Shown one piece after another: positions 36,301-49,000 of a DNA stretch of 64,000 nt. Origin of the DNA: Telmatactis stephensoni (taxonomy: Eukaryota; Cnidaria; Anthozoa; Actiniaria; Isophelliidae); NCBI GenBank assembly GCA_029948255.1, contig JALIZF010001762.1, forward strand, positions 186,001 through 250,000. Reading direction: 5' to 3'. Position 1 is the first letter of the stretch. Each line of letters opens with the position of its first letter. Under the pieces are notes generated by a model, which was not told the DNA's origin, did not search any database, and saw nothing but the letters and a program-made list of their open reading frames with translations. The translations under genes were made by a program, and so were the position numbers.

Positions 36301-39300
36301 AACCTTCTTTCTTGTTTTGTCGATGATCACAATATGTGGACGTCTCGCAGTTATCTTTCTATCTGTGTATACATTAAAGTCCCAGAGGATTTTAACATCT
36401 TGATTTTCTGCTACTGCTTCTGGTTCATGGCTCCACCAAGTTTCAGTACTTTCTATTCCGTATTTTTCACCTAAATGCCAATGTATGTTTTTAGCAACAT
36501 TCTCGTGTCTTTCTTTGTACTCCTTACCAGCCAAAGTCGTACAGCCCGATATAAGGTGCTCTACAGTTTCAGTTCTTTCTTTGCAGAGGCGACAGAGTGG
36601 TGGTTCTTTGTTGTTGTAGATGCTTTTCAGAGAGTTGGTTTGTAGTGCTTGGTGTTGCGCAGCGGTAAGCAGCCCTTCCGTTTCAATGTCTCTTTTCTTC
36701 AGCCAAAGGTAGGTGCTGTCTTTGTCGATTTTTTCTTCGCACATCCTGAAGTAGTGACCATGAAGGGTCTTGCTTTTGTAACTACTAAATCTTTCGTCCT
36801 CTCGACGCTTTTGGTATTCTCTGTTTGTTTCTGCAGTTTCTCGGACTGTGGCTGTATCTTTGATGGTATCTCGCAGAAATACATCTTTCTTGGCGTATGC
36901 ATAAAGCGCGAGTTCTTCTTCGCGTACGGTGTCTTCCACTGCTTTCAATCCTCTACCTCCCATAGGTCTTGGTAGGTAGAGGCGATTGACGTCAGCACGA
37001 GGGTGTAAGCCTCTGTAGATGGTCATTAATTTGAGTGTCTTCCTGTCTAGATTTTGAAGCTCTTCGACAGTCCAGTGCACAATGCCAGCAGTGTACCGTA
37101 CTACTGGGATGGCATAGATATTGATTGCCATGATCTTGTTCCTTCCAGTAAGTTTTGATTTCAGTATTAGTTTCTGTCTCCTTTTGTACTCCTGGTGGAC
37201 ATTGTGTTTAACTTTGTCGTGGTCGATGTCTTCTTTTTAAAGAACCCCAAGATATTTATAATCATCATCGTCATTGAGGCTTCTTATCCGCTGTCCACAG
37301 GGTAACTTGATTCCTTCTTTCTTTGTGTTCTTTCCTCTCTTACAGTGCTGCGCTTCAAACCGTTGCCACTTCCACAAAGTTTTTGATTAATTTTTGACAT
37401 CTTTTTGAGAACCTTGAATACCGCTAACCAATTAAATATCGTCGCTTCACTTTGATGTTTCGATATGATGTACAAACTCCGCCTATCGAGACATCAAAGT
37501 GAAGCGCCAGTATCTAATTGGTTAGCGGTATTCAAAGTTGTCAAAAAGATGTCAAAAAGTAATCAAAAACTTTATGGTAGTGGCAACGGTTCGAGGCGCA
37601 GCACTGTAACCACAACTCTTGCGCACTTTTCTATTCCAAATGACATGCCAATATCTGTGCTGAAGACTCGTACTGTATGCAACAGTGACTCAATTTCTCT
37701 TTCTGTTTTACCATAAAGCTTTAGATCGTCCATGTATAGGAGATGGTTCAAAATCTTTCCAATTGCCAGTTTGTAGCCTTTTCTTGCTTTATTAAGTATA
37801 GATGTTAGTGGTATCAGTGAAACATTGAAGAGTAAGGGCGATAGTGAGTCCCCTTGGAATATTCCACAGTTGATATCACATTGTCCACAAGATTCTCCTT
37901 TAATCATCAGTTCTGTTTTCCACTTCAGCATAGATCTTTTAACAAACTGCTTAATTGAGGGGTGAGCTTTAATGTTGTCGAGGCTTTCCATAATCCAGCT
38001 GTGTGGTACTGAGTCGTAGGCCTTTTTATAATCAATCCAGATCATTTCCACGTTATTGTGCTTTGTTTTTGCATCTTTAAGGATTGATTTGTCTATTAAT
38101 AGCTGGTCTTTTGTTCCTCTGGAACCTCGACTGCAGCCTTTTTGTTCTGGTGGTATCAGTCCTTGTTCATCTAGATGTTTATACAGACTGTCAGATATTA
38201 TTGATGACATCAGTTTCCACATAGTTGGTAGGCAAGTGATTGGACGGTAATTACTTGGTATTGGTCCCTTTTTCTGGTCTTTCATGATCAACGTTGTTTT
38301 TCCGTTTGTCATCCATTCTGGGATTTCATTCTCAAATACGTACTGCAGTTGTGACGCTATTCGATTGTGTAGACCTGGTTGGGGTTTAATCCAGTATCCA
38401 TGTACTTCGTCTTTGCCTGGCGCTTTCCAATTCTTGATCTTTTTTGCCATTTTCTTTACTTTTTCTTCTGCGAATACCAGCTCCTGTTGTTGTTCCTTTC
38501 TTGAATTCTCAAACCTTGTGTCCTTCAGCCATTGAGCCTCAATGTTGTGGTGTTTTGCTTTTGACCATAAGTCACTCCAGAATGTTCTTACTTCGCTTTT
38601 GTTTGGTATTGGGTTCGGCACTGCCATGTTGTCTGTGCTGTTAAGTTGTTTGTAGAGTTCTTTTGGGTTGGTTTGAAATAATCTGTTTTGCTGGTGATGT
38701 TTGATCCTGTTTTCATAGCGTTCTATCTTCTTACTCAGCGCCGTCACATGTTGTTTTAGTTCTTCAATGACTTGTTTTATTGGTCTTTTTTCTAGATGGT
38801 ATTTCTTTGCCAGCGTATCTCTCAATTCCTTCTTCTTTACATTTTGTCTGTCTAGTTCTTTCAATCTACTGATATCTTTTCTCATGTTGTTAATCTTGTT
38901 CTGTATCCTTTTCTTCCACGGCGGATCTGTTCCATTCGTGCGTCTTCCTTCCTCTTTCGCGATCTTGTATCCTAATTCTTCTGTGACTATTGTTGCTGTA
39001 GCGTAGAGTAGATCGTTAGTTTCTGTTATGTCCTTTGTTGGTATGGTTTCCGCAGCTTTGTTTGCATCTGCAGTTATTGTTGTTAACTTCTTAGTATATT
39101 TCAATTTTGGTAGTCGTGTTCTCTCATGAATGGTGTTAATCTTTTGCATTATCATTTGTCGTAATTCCAATTGATATTCGGTAAGATTATAAGCTGGGTA
39201 ATCTTCAACAGAGGGTATGTTTGTAAGTCTTTCATTAGTGTTTTGTAATGTGTTGTTATTGATCGTTGAGTAGTCTTCGTGGATTTCTTTAGGTGCTGTC

Positions 39301-40401
39301 TGTAGTAGTCCTTCTTGTTCCTGCGCTGATCTTTCAATCTCTTCCAGCTCAATGTCAGTAAACCATTTCTTTTTGATGATCGTGTTCTTTTGCAATGTTA
39401 GTCTTTTCTCTCCAACATTAATATCAGGATGTTTTTCGATCCAGAGTTCATTCATTCTTTTTCCAAAGTATTTTCCAATTGTTTTAGCTCTAAAGCACAT
39501 CATTAAATCTCTGTTCTCGTCTATACTCCACTTTCTTCTGTTTGGTTTGGTTGTTTGTTCCAGAGGCCCCTTGTCCGCTGTTTGTCCTGGTTCCTGAACA
39601 GTCAGCGTAGGCTTTAAAATTATTTGGCTGTTTTCTATTTTGGTTTATCAATTGGGAAAACGCGCGTTTTTGGATCATGTAGTGAGAATTTGTCTTTGAT
39701 CAAAACATTTGTGATGGTCATATTATTAAAGGAAATCAAATGGGTTCTCGTGCAGGTTGAAAAATTCCAATCTTGATTTTAAACTGCACTCGTGGTATTT
39801 TTTTTTTCAAACTGCGCTCAAACCCAATCGATTTCCTATACAAATCTCCAGCAAAATGGTGTCGGGATTTTAATGCGTTGCATGCGCTTTGCGGATTTTT
39901 CCTTGTGTTAATTTAAAATGGTATTTTTTATCAAAAATTTTGACAGAATTTGTCATAAAAACAGAACGCGGCCAATAAGAAAACCCTTACACCATTTTGC
40001 TAGCTGGACAGTTATTTAAGAATCGTACACTTTTTTTGGACTCTCAGTCCTATATCCGTTGTGCTGCTTATTGGTTTTAATGAAACATATTTAAAACATG
40101 AAGAGAAAAAGCTTGGAAAATTATTAAATACTATTTGAATTCGGACATTTTGAGCATACAAAGGAGGTTTTTGAACTCAGAAATTTCGACCTTGCAAATT
40201 TTGAATTTGCAAATTTTCCACGAAAAAGCCAAATGAAGAAAAATTATGAGTAGCCCTTCTTGGTTTCCGTAGTTAATTGCATACATGTGTACTATAAGTA
40301 GTTGTAGAAGCCGCGTAGGAGCCAGAAAGACGGTTCTTGTTGTAAAAAGTCTTAGGACAGAGTTCGTGACTCCCCTCTTGTAAGCCTGCGAGTGCAACTA
40401 G

Positions 40402-40484
<83 letters not shown>

Positions 40485-41613
40485 TATATAAAATGCTTGC
40501 TTGATTTATATAAACTAAAACATTTAGGCGACTTGTTATAGCTTCCTATAGAAGAGGGCTTGTAATCATTAATTCAACACGGCCTTACTATAACTAGATG
40601 CCTCCAGATCATTGCAAAGTCATGGGGTTTTTTTCATGATCAAGGACTTTAATGAACATAAAAAAGTCATATTTTCATTTCGTTATTCTGCAGGACTTTG
40701 CGGGCAGCAGTGTTGTTCATATGTTAGGTGGAGGATGCGCACTAGTAGGTGCTATTATGGTTGGAGCGAGGATTGGACGGTTTGACGATTCTGGAAACCC
40801 TCTGGTCATTCAAGGACATACAGTGCCGGTACGTCTCATCATTAGAATCATTAGCTTGCTTTACTGCTAGATGAACTAAATATATCACATGCGTTAAATT
40901 TATGTTCATTGTAATAATAATTGAAGGTCAATCTGGTTCAGATGAAACTATCGATGTGCCAATAGATGATGACTTATTGGAAGAAAGGTAGCCTGATATT
41001 GGTCATGTTATGGATGTAAAAGGTGTAGAAAATGAGTTTTTGATTGATGAGGAAATTGGTAATGAGTTGGTTGAGAAGGTCAGACGTTTGATGCAAAGTA
41101 CAGATGTGCCAAAGCCAAAGAACTTGAGGAAGATTGATCGGTCTAGATTAAAGGAGAAAGTGACGTTAGTCAATGACATACTTAAAAATTTCCAAACCAG
41201 AAATATTACTGAGACAAATAAGTTAATTAAAGTCGGTGCAGTTGTGACATGTGTTTTATTAGGGGTAAGGAATACGATTAGTAAAGAAAAGAAAGAAAAA
41301 CCATTTTGGCAGAGAAGAATAGAGGGCAAAATCGAACAAAATTGGCAAGACCGACAGAACCCTTTATGAGAGACTGAAAGAGCATATCCACAACAAAACC
41401 AGTGCTGTTTTTGAACACATCCACTCATGCGAGGAGTTTCTCTACCTCAAGAACTTATTAAATATTTTTATAAATGAACACGAGCTCAAAGTAAAGATCA
41501 ATGACCGTGAATTTTGTTTTTCAATGGTACAGAACAATACCATTATAAGTTCAGATAAAAACTGGAATCTATTGTTATACAAAGAAGCATTTTTCATCAA
41601 AACTATAATAATA

Positions 41614-41669
<56 letters not shown>

Positions 41670-43037
41670 TATATATACTTATATAGCGCATATACAATCC
41701 TGATCTATGCGCTTAAACTTTACAAATAAAACTTTGCTTGAAAAGTAGAGTTTTAAGAGATGACTTAAATGAGTCCAGATCAGTTGCATTTCTCAAAGAG
41801 GACGGAAGAGAGTTCCATAGTTCAGGTGCACAGGCAGAAAAAGAACGATAACCATAGGTTTGCATATTGTAGCTGTGGTGATTATGTAAAACTTCAGAGG
41901 AAGAGCGGAGACGTCTTGACGGTTTGTAGAGTGAAATCATGTCAATTTATTATCATGTCATTATAACTATGAGACCATCACTGAACACAGGTCTTCACGC
42001 CTTTATAGGGAATTAAATTTGTTTAATTAACTTAGGCTATATATAGCTAATTCAATTAACGTTGTCGCTGAAAAAAGCCTGTGACACTGTGACATCATTA
42101 GAATAAGAAACTCATTGTATGTTTGCAAATTCTACAACTTGGGCACATATTCCTTAATTTCTCATTTATCCTACAGCGAAGTTTGTTAGTACACAAAAGA
42201 TATTTGAAAGGCTTTAGCCTTTGGGCTTTTTTCTACGACAACGTTAAATGAAATAGCTATATACACCCGTTTGAATTGTAACTCCAGTCATTTGCCTGAA
42301 GATGGTTTTGAAATAAAACCGAAATATAGCACTTGTTGTTTATAACATTTGTTGGTTGAATATCAACCTAAAATGAATATATTCGGACTCGCTTTCATCT
42401 TATTCTATTTAAAACTGTCAGCATCTCCTGGATACGTGTAATATAATATAATATAATATAATATAATATAATATAATATAATATAATATAATATAATATA
42501 ATATAATATAATATAATGTGATGTGATGTGATGTGATGTGATGTGATGTGATGTGATGTGATGTGATGTGATGTGATGTGATGTGATGTGATGTGATGTG
42601 ATGTGATGTGATGTGATGTGATGTGATGTGATGTGATGTGATGTGATGTGATGTGATGTGATGTGATGTGATGTGATGTGATGTGATGTGATGTGATGTG
42701 ATGTGATGTGATGTGATGTGATGTGATGTGATGTGATGTGATGTGATGTGATGTGATGTGATGTGATGTGATATGATAAAAGAAGAAGAAGAAGAATTAT
42801 AATAATAATAATAATAAAACTTTATTTGCTTATGAATACAGTTGTAAATCTCACTACGTATAGGCAATAAACAACTGGCTACTTGAATTGATACATAAGT
42901 AATATATATAAATGTATATTTACAAGGAATCAAATTAAATGAAAAAAAACAAGGATTTTAATAGTTCTGGGTCATTCCAAATCTTATTTCTGCAGCAAAA
43001 TATATAATATGTTGCTCTAATGGCAAGATTTATTATA

Positions 43038-43098
<61 letters not shown>

Positions 43099-46000
43099 TA
43101 AACTTTATTTTTGTTTTTCAAATTTACAATCGTAAATCTCTATATATAGGCAATTTACAATTGACTGCTTGAATACTCACACATAATACACGACAAACAT
43201 AAAACATCAATAATCTAATTTTACAATATTTGTGATTTGTTAATGACATGAATTAAATTTTCATCAAGATTTACTTTATTACGGCAGCAGAAAATGAAAT
43301 ATGTTGTTCTCATAGCTATGTTCATTATTTTTCGTATTACATATTTGCGATGTTTGTGATTAAAATCTAAGTATTCTAACATTTCAATAAAAGATATACA
43401 TTCATTATGAAAAACACCAAGGGAACTTATTGAAAGATTGATAAACTTAACATAACTATAATCGTTTTTTAAATCATTAATCAGTTCTTTATATTTATTT
43501 TTCTTGCGATCATACTCGTCGTAATAATATATTGGAAACTTTATTTAATTTTTTTGCCCAATACATACAAATGTAAATCTCACTAATGCATAGGTAATTT
43601 ACAATTGGCTACTTGAATCTTATATTTGTATTAGTATTGAAAATAATGAACATGGAAAGGGAGGGGAAAAAATTTTTTTTTTAATATTTGATAGGGTAAA
43701 CGTTATTACTAATCATGAGCTAATATCAGTCAATCATACTACAGTTTCATTAATTCCGGATTGTCCCAATCTTTATTTCTTCTACAGAAAATGTAATAGG
43801 TGGCCCTTATCGCAATTTCGGTTATCTTTTTCATTATATATCTTTGGTTTTGTTTTTCGAGACCTAGATCTTCTAGCATGGAGACGAAGTTAGCTGATTC
43901 ATTGGAAAATACTCCAAGAGCGCTGACAGACAGATTTATGAAAATTACTTTCTTGGAGTTACCACGTTGATTTTTAATAGTTTCTTTATATTTAGCTCGC
44001 TTGCGGTTAACGTTATTCCTTAAGTTTGACTCATGACCAACAGTTAGTTCTAGGACATAAAGGCAGTTGTTAGAAGTAGATATAAGTAGATCAGGTCGAC
44101 AGCTATCTCCTGTTAGGATAGAGGGGCTGTTGAAATTAGGTAAATCAGCATAGAGAGAGGAATTACTGATGGATTGGAATGATCTGGCTAGGAAGAAGAC
44201 TATGGAATCATGTCTCCAGGTGAAACGCCCTTGATCAAGGTAGGTTTTGCATCCTGCGACCACATGTAGGAGGGATTCAGGCATGAGACAGAAGGTGCAG
44301 TCAGAGCTTGGTGTTATTCCCCATCTTACTAAGTTCTTTCGGGTAGGCAGGGTATTGTTTATGTAGCGAATGGTGAAGTTGTAGATGTTCTTGGGAAGTT
44401 TGGATTGAACTGACGACCAAATGCTGTTTATCTTAGGCAAGGAGTATTTGATGACGTTAGAAAAGAAGTGGCCTTGGGAAATAAGATGGTTTTGAAGCCT
44501 ATCCTCATGAATAGCATGAAAGTCCTTGATGACATCTTTGGTGGATTTATATACATCATACTGAACATTCGTATGGGTACTGGATGACTTCCAAAGTTCT
44601 TTCACAGATTCATTAGGAGACTTCTTCAGGGCATTTCTCAGGACTGTTTGGCACTGGGTAAATTTAACGGAAGGGGGACAGATGTTTAGACCAAATTTAT
44701 TGCAGGGGAGAAATATGTTACTAAGTGTTCCACATACTGGGAGCTCTAGCCATTTACGGACATAGGTGAACACCATGAAGTCAAGGTTTTCATGGACCCA
44801 GGTTTTTGATAGATCCGCAACAGTGAAGTGCCAGGATATTTTAGGAAGCACGTAGCGACTGTACAGGAGAAGTTTATTCTTAGGATGTAGAGGTTTCTGA
44901 TCTATGTTAGACATCAATTCATCGATTATGGAGGTGATTTCAGATTTATGTTTTTGGTTGGACATATCGAAGTCGAAGTATCTTCCCAAGTAACAAAAAG
45001 AGTCATTAATTTGGACGCGAGGAACTAACTCGTGGTTGATCAAGAGTTTAGGTAGATACTGTACCGACTTAGAGATGCATTTCTTGATGCCAAATGTTGA
45101 ACATTTATCAACCCTGATAATCATGTCTGCCCATTGACACCAGATTGAAAAGCGGTTAAGTAGGTGCTGATTTTCATTCTCTTGGCTACTAATCACTGCT
45201 GCGTCGTCGGCAAATTGAAACCAGTGGATGGGATTTAAGAACTGGCAAGTGCTTTTAAGTGAGAAACCAAATTGACGATATTTATCTGATTTGATGTGCT
45301 GAAGGAAGGTATTGAAACACATGTTGAAGAGGAGAGGACTTAAACAGTCACCCTGGAGAACTCCACGGCCAACAGTGATGAAGGGAGTACGGTAATCAGA
45401 TGTGATGATAGATGTCTTGAAATCAGTGTACAGGCTTTGCACAAGAGTTTTGATGTGGTCGGGGATGTGATGATAACCAAGAACAGATTGAATAAGATTA
45501 TGGTGCACTTCGCCAAAAGCATTTTTAAGATCAAGTAGGGTGATGACTAGAGATCGTTGTTTGATCCTTGCTTTGTTAATGATATTGGCCATCTGAGCAG
45601 TGTGTTCTAAAGTGCCGGACATACCAGGAGTGAACCCTTTCTGGATGTCATGTTCGATGAGCTTATTCGTCTTGAGAAAAGAGAAGATTGCGTTACGAAG
45701 ACACGATGTAAATACTTTTAAGGGGATTGATTCTAGAGTTATTGGTCTGAAGTTGGAAGGAATGTTTGTATCACCTTTTTTATGAATGAGGATTGTGCAG
45801 GCTTTTTTCCAAGTAGAAGGAACATCTCCGGAAGACCAAACTTGGTGTATAATATCAGTGAGGTATGATCTTAAGAAAGGACAACGTTTAAAACATATGA
45901 TGGAAAGCTGGTCAAGAGGACAAGGGCTACCCGAAGATTTCATTTTACGGATAACATGTGTTACTTGATCATAAGTTGGAGGATCAATGTTGAAAGGAAC

Positions 46001-49000
46001 TACAGGATTCGGTAGATGTGGAATCCAGCTTGGAATAATGAACATCTTACGTGGATTCACCGAAATGAAAGTTTTGCGAAAATAAGATGTACATTCAGCC
46101 ATGCCAAAGGTAGGAAGAACGGTGACATTTTTATTGAAGATCTTTTTTATGTATCCCCAAAAGTTTTTAGTGATGAATTTATCATGGTCGATGTTATCAT
46201 TATTGGAGTTTGACTTAGCTGTTCCAGAGTCATGTTTACGTAGCTTGTCACGCAAACAAACGAGAGACATATTTTGTTTCATTCAGGTCACTAAATGTAG
46301 ATTTTAGATTTTTTAGGGCTTTCTTTAAATGATTAACTGAATGATCCTTGTATTTATTTATGAAGCTGTTGTCAGGAGCGTGTTGATCAACCTGGCCATA
46401 ATTTTCCGCGAAATAGACGTAAATGACATCATTAGGAGCTGAATGTTTGAATTTATGTCTTGACCTCTGATTGGCTGTTTTGAATGAAGTGCGGATTTGA
46501 AAAATGCGTTTGCCGTTGACCATTCCTCATCATTATTTGGAAGATTTATTCCTTTTTTAAGATCTGGAAAATTGTCGTCATTTTCCAAACCATTAATTAA
46601 ATTTTCAGCTGTTTCAGGCAGATCGTTTGCACAATTATTATTGAGTTGCTCATCTATGTCAGTAAGCAAATTGTCATCCAGGCCAAGTACCACGCGACAG
46701 CTACGCTGATGTCCCTTACAGTTTTTACCACAGCAACATTTAACAATGCCACTGTTAGAAATACTGTTAGTAGTGTGGATTACCGGCCGAGGAGGTCGTA
46801 CTGAATAAGGATCTTGACCATTTGGAGGTTGAAAAAGTCGTTGTTTACATCGCCATAAATGTCGCCCCAGAGAAACGAACTCCGCACCACAGAATGAACA
46901 AACGGTGCACAACAACAATAACACAATAATACTTGCACGAATCATGATCCATGTACTACGAGTGCTTAATCAATATCGATATAGTGAAAATAACTGACGA
47001 TTCAAGTAATAAAATAGCAATAAAACTGAGTACACGTACAGAGCACGTTCGAACGCCTCTGCTCGGTGAAACAATATAATAATAATTAATAATAAGAATA
47101 ATATATTATAACTAATGTCCACATTGCCTAGGCTATGGCCCGCAATGATTCAGAAAACCTGTCTTATTAGGGTCGGCAAGAATCCTCCGTAGAGTCCTAT
47201 GTATCTAAGGGGACTTGTTGTCACCTGATACTAGGACAAATAAAAACTAGTATTCTACATCTATTTACTGTGAAAGTATAGGAATAATAATAATGACGAT
47301 AACAAATAATAATAATAATGATGATAATAATGATGATGATGATAATAATAATGGAAACTTTATTACCTTTTTTGCCTAACTACAATTGCAAATCTCGCTA
47401 CATGTAGGTAATTTACAATTGGCTGCTTGAATCGTATACAGATAATATCATACATGTTAGAGTGTTGAACTGTGTCTAGCATCGGTTCGGGGTAACAACC
47501 AAATGTTTTTTCATTGTGCAAAATTCTTTTGGTTGTCCGGAACATTGCTATATAAGGGACTATACCTTACGAATAATAATTAGAAAACGCTAGAACTATT
47601 CTTCGCATTAAGGATTGATAAGGGGAAATTTGAACTACTTCCCCTCATTACCAAATCATTAGAAGAGATCAGAACAATGGGCCCCTTAGTGATCATGGTA
47701 TCACTAGTCACCATTATTATTGTCACTAGTACTGATTCTTGTTTCCCTGGATGACCCCACATGTTGTGTTGTAGATGAGTGCTTTGGGTGGCTTCATCTT
47801 GTTCTTTGGTTTCTTCGCCTTCAATGGTGGTTCACAAGGGAGTATTGCATCAAAAGGAGACGCAGAAGTTGTTGCACTGGCCATTGTTAACACTATCATA
47901 TCAGGTAACTTCGTCTCAATTAAACTTGGTTTTGCCTTCCCTATCATTTGAAATCTACGGTATTTTGTTATCTACGGACTGGACGGTATTAAACGAATCT
48001 ATTTATTTTGTTATAGTTGGGAGGGGATGCGGAGGGATTTGAATATGGTTCTGATCTGATCCTTCTACATGTGGTGATTTTTTGAGTATTTTTGCTCTTG
48101 ATTTACATTTTCTCAAGGTGGAGGAGGAGCTCTCGTTGCCATGTCCATTAAGCGCATGGGCTTTGCTGAAAAGAAGTGGAGTCTACTGAACACTATCAAT
48201 GGCGGGCTCACAGGAATGGTATGTTATTCAATAGACCATTCGGCATTTTTTTCCTGCTCAATGGCAGCCTCGACTGCGCATAATATATTCTTTGGAGTTA
48301 TGAGCTAGGAAGGTATCAATAAACAAAGCAAATACTTTCAATTTCTACGGGCTATGGCTTGAAATAGAGGTTGTTGTGATAACACTAACTTACATGTCAA
48401 AAGGGTCAGTATAAATGCTCCGTCAAAGTTTACCTTGATTCAGTATAGTAACTATGAAAATGGCTATTCTCTTTTTTGTGGTCAAAGAAACAAGATGGAG
48501 GGAAGCAAGGATGTCAAAGTTGGTAGTGCGCGGCTTTCGGCGCAAAATGTCCGAGTTCGACTTCGCATCCTTGTTTCGACGTCTTTGCTTTTCATGTAGC
48601 TTTAATTATCTTTAAATACCCTTCAAACGGAGCACTGACTGAAAGAGGGGGAAAAGAGCGCACACTTCGAACGCTTTATACATGAGCTTCTGGATCGGGA
48701 TAATTGCGCAACTACTCCGCACTTCGAAGTCTTGCCTTTGCCATTTTGCCTGTACATATACATAACTTCAAGGTATTTAGCTGCATCAACTGAATCAAGT
48801 GTGTTTCCATATATAACGTAATCCCTGTTAACCATTGTGCGCTTACGCCCAACCCTAGTACTTCCGGCACAACTATCAGGGTGAAACTCCATTTTCCACA
48901 CTTCTTCCCATGTGGCGAATTTGTCTAGGTCATCCTGAAGGACTTGTGTATCATCTTCAGAGCAGATGGTAAAATAAGCAATAATATCATCGGCAAATAA

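Larger units (their letters stand above)
43520..47071 (-). mobile_element. Full-length RLE-type LINE (R2/NeSL/Dong group), copy 1
   Basis: Spans 5' UTR, N-terminal zinc fingers, RT, zinc knuckle, restriction-like endonuclease and 3' UTR. TAA-rich repeats flank both sides (47072-47106 and the stub at 43500-43520). The 3' UTR motif TTCAAGTAGCCAATTGTAAA ... AAATAAAGTTTCC recurs at 42.8, 43.1, 47.35 and 35.8 kb. It lies in amt intron 5 opposite to the gene. Confidence 0.85.

Noticed and set aside
36000..39678. R2 element at an rDNA site
   Set aside because: The domain order is R2-like, but no 28S rRNA sequence flanks it and the tail lies in intron DNA; R4/Dong-like is the better fit.
41003..41428. 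141-residue - frame
   Set aside because: Shadow of the + strand RLE-LINE and Penelope-like fragments.
42418..42933. 171-residue - frame with Ser-His-His-Ile-Thr repeats
   Set aside because: Arises from the GTGAT pentamer array; the flanks belong to LINE 3' UTR sequence.
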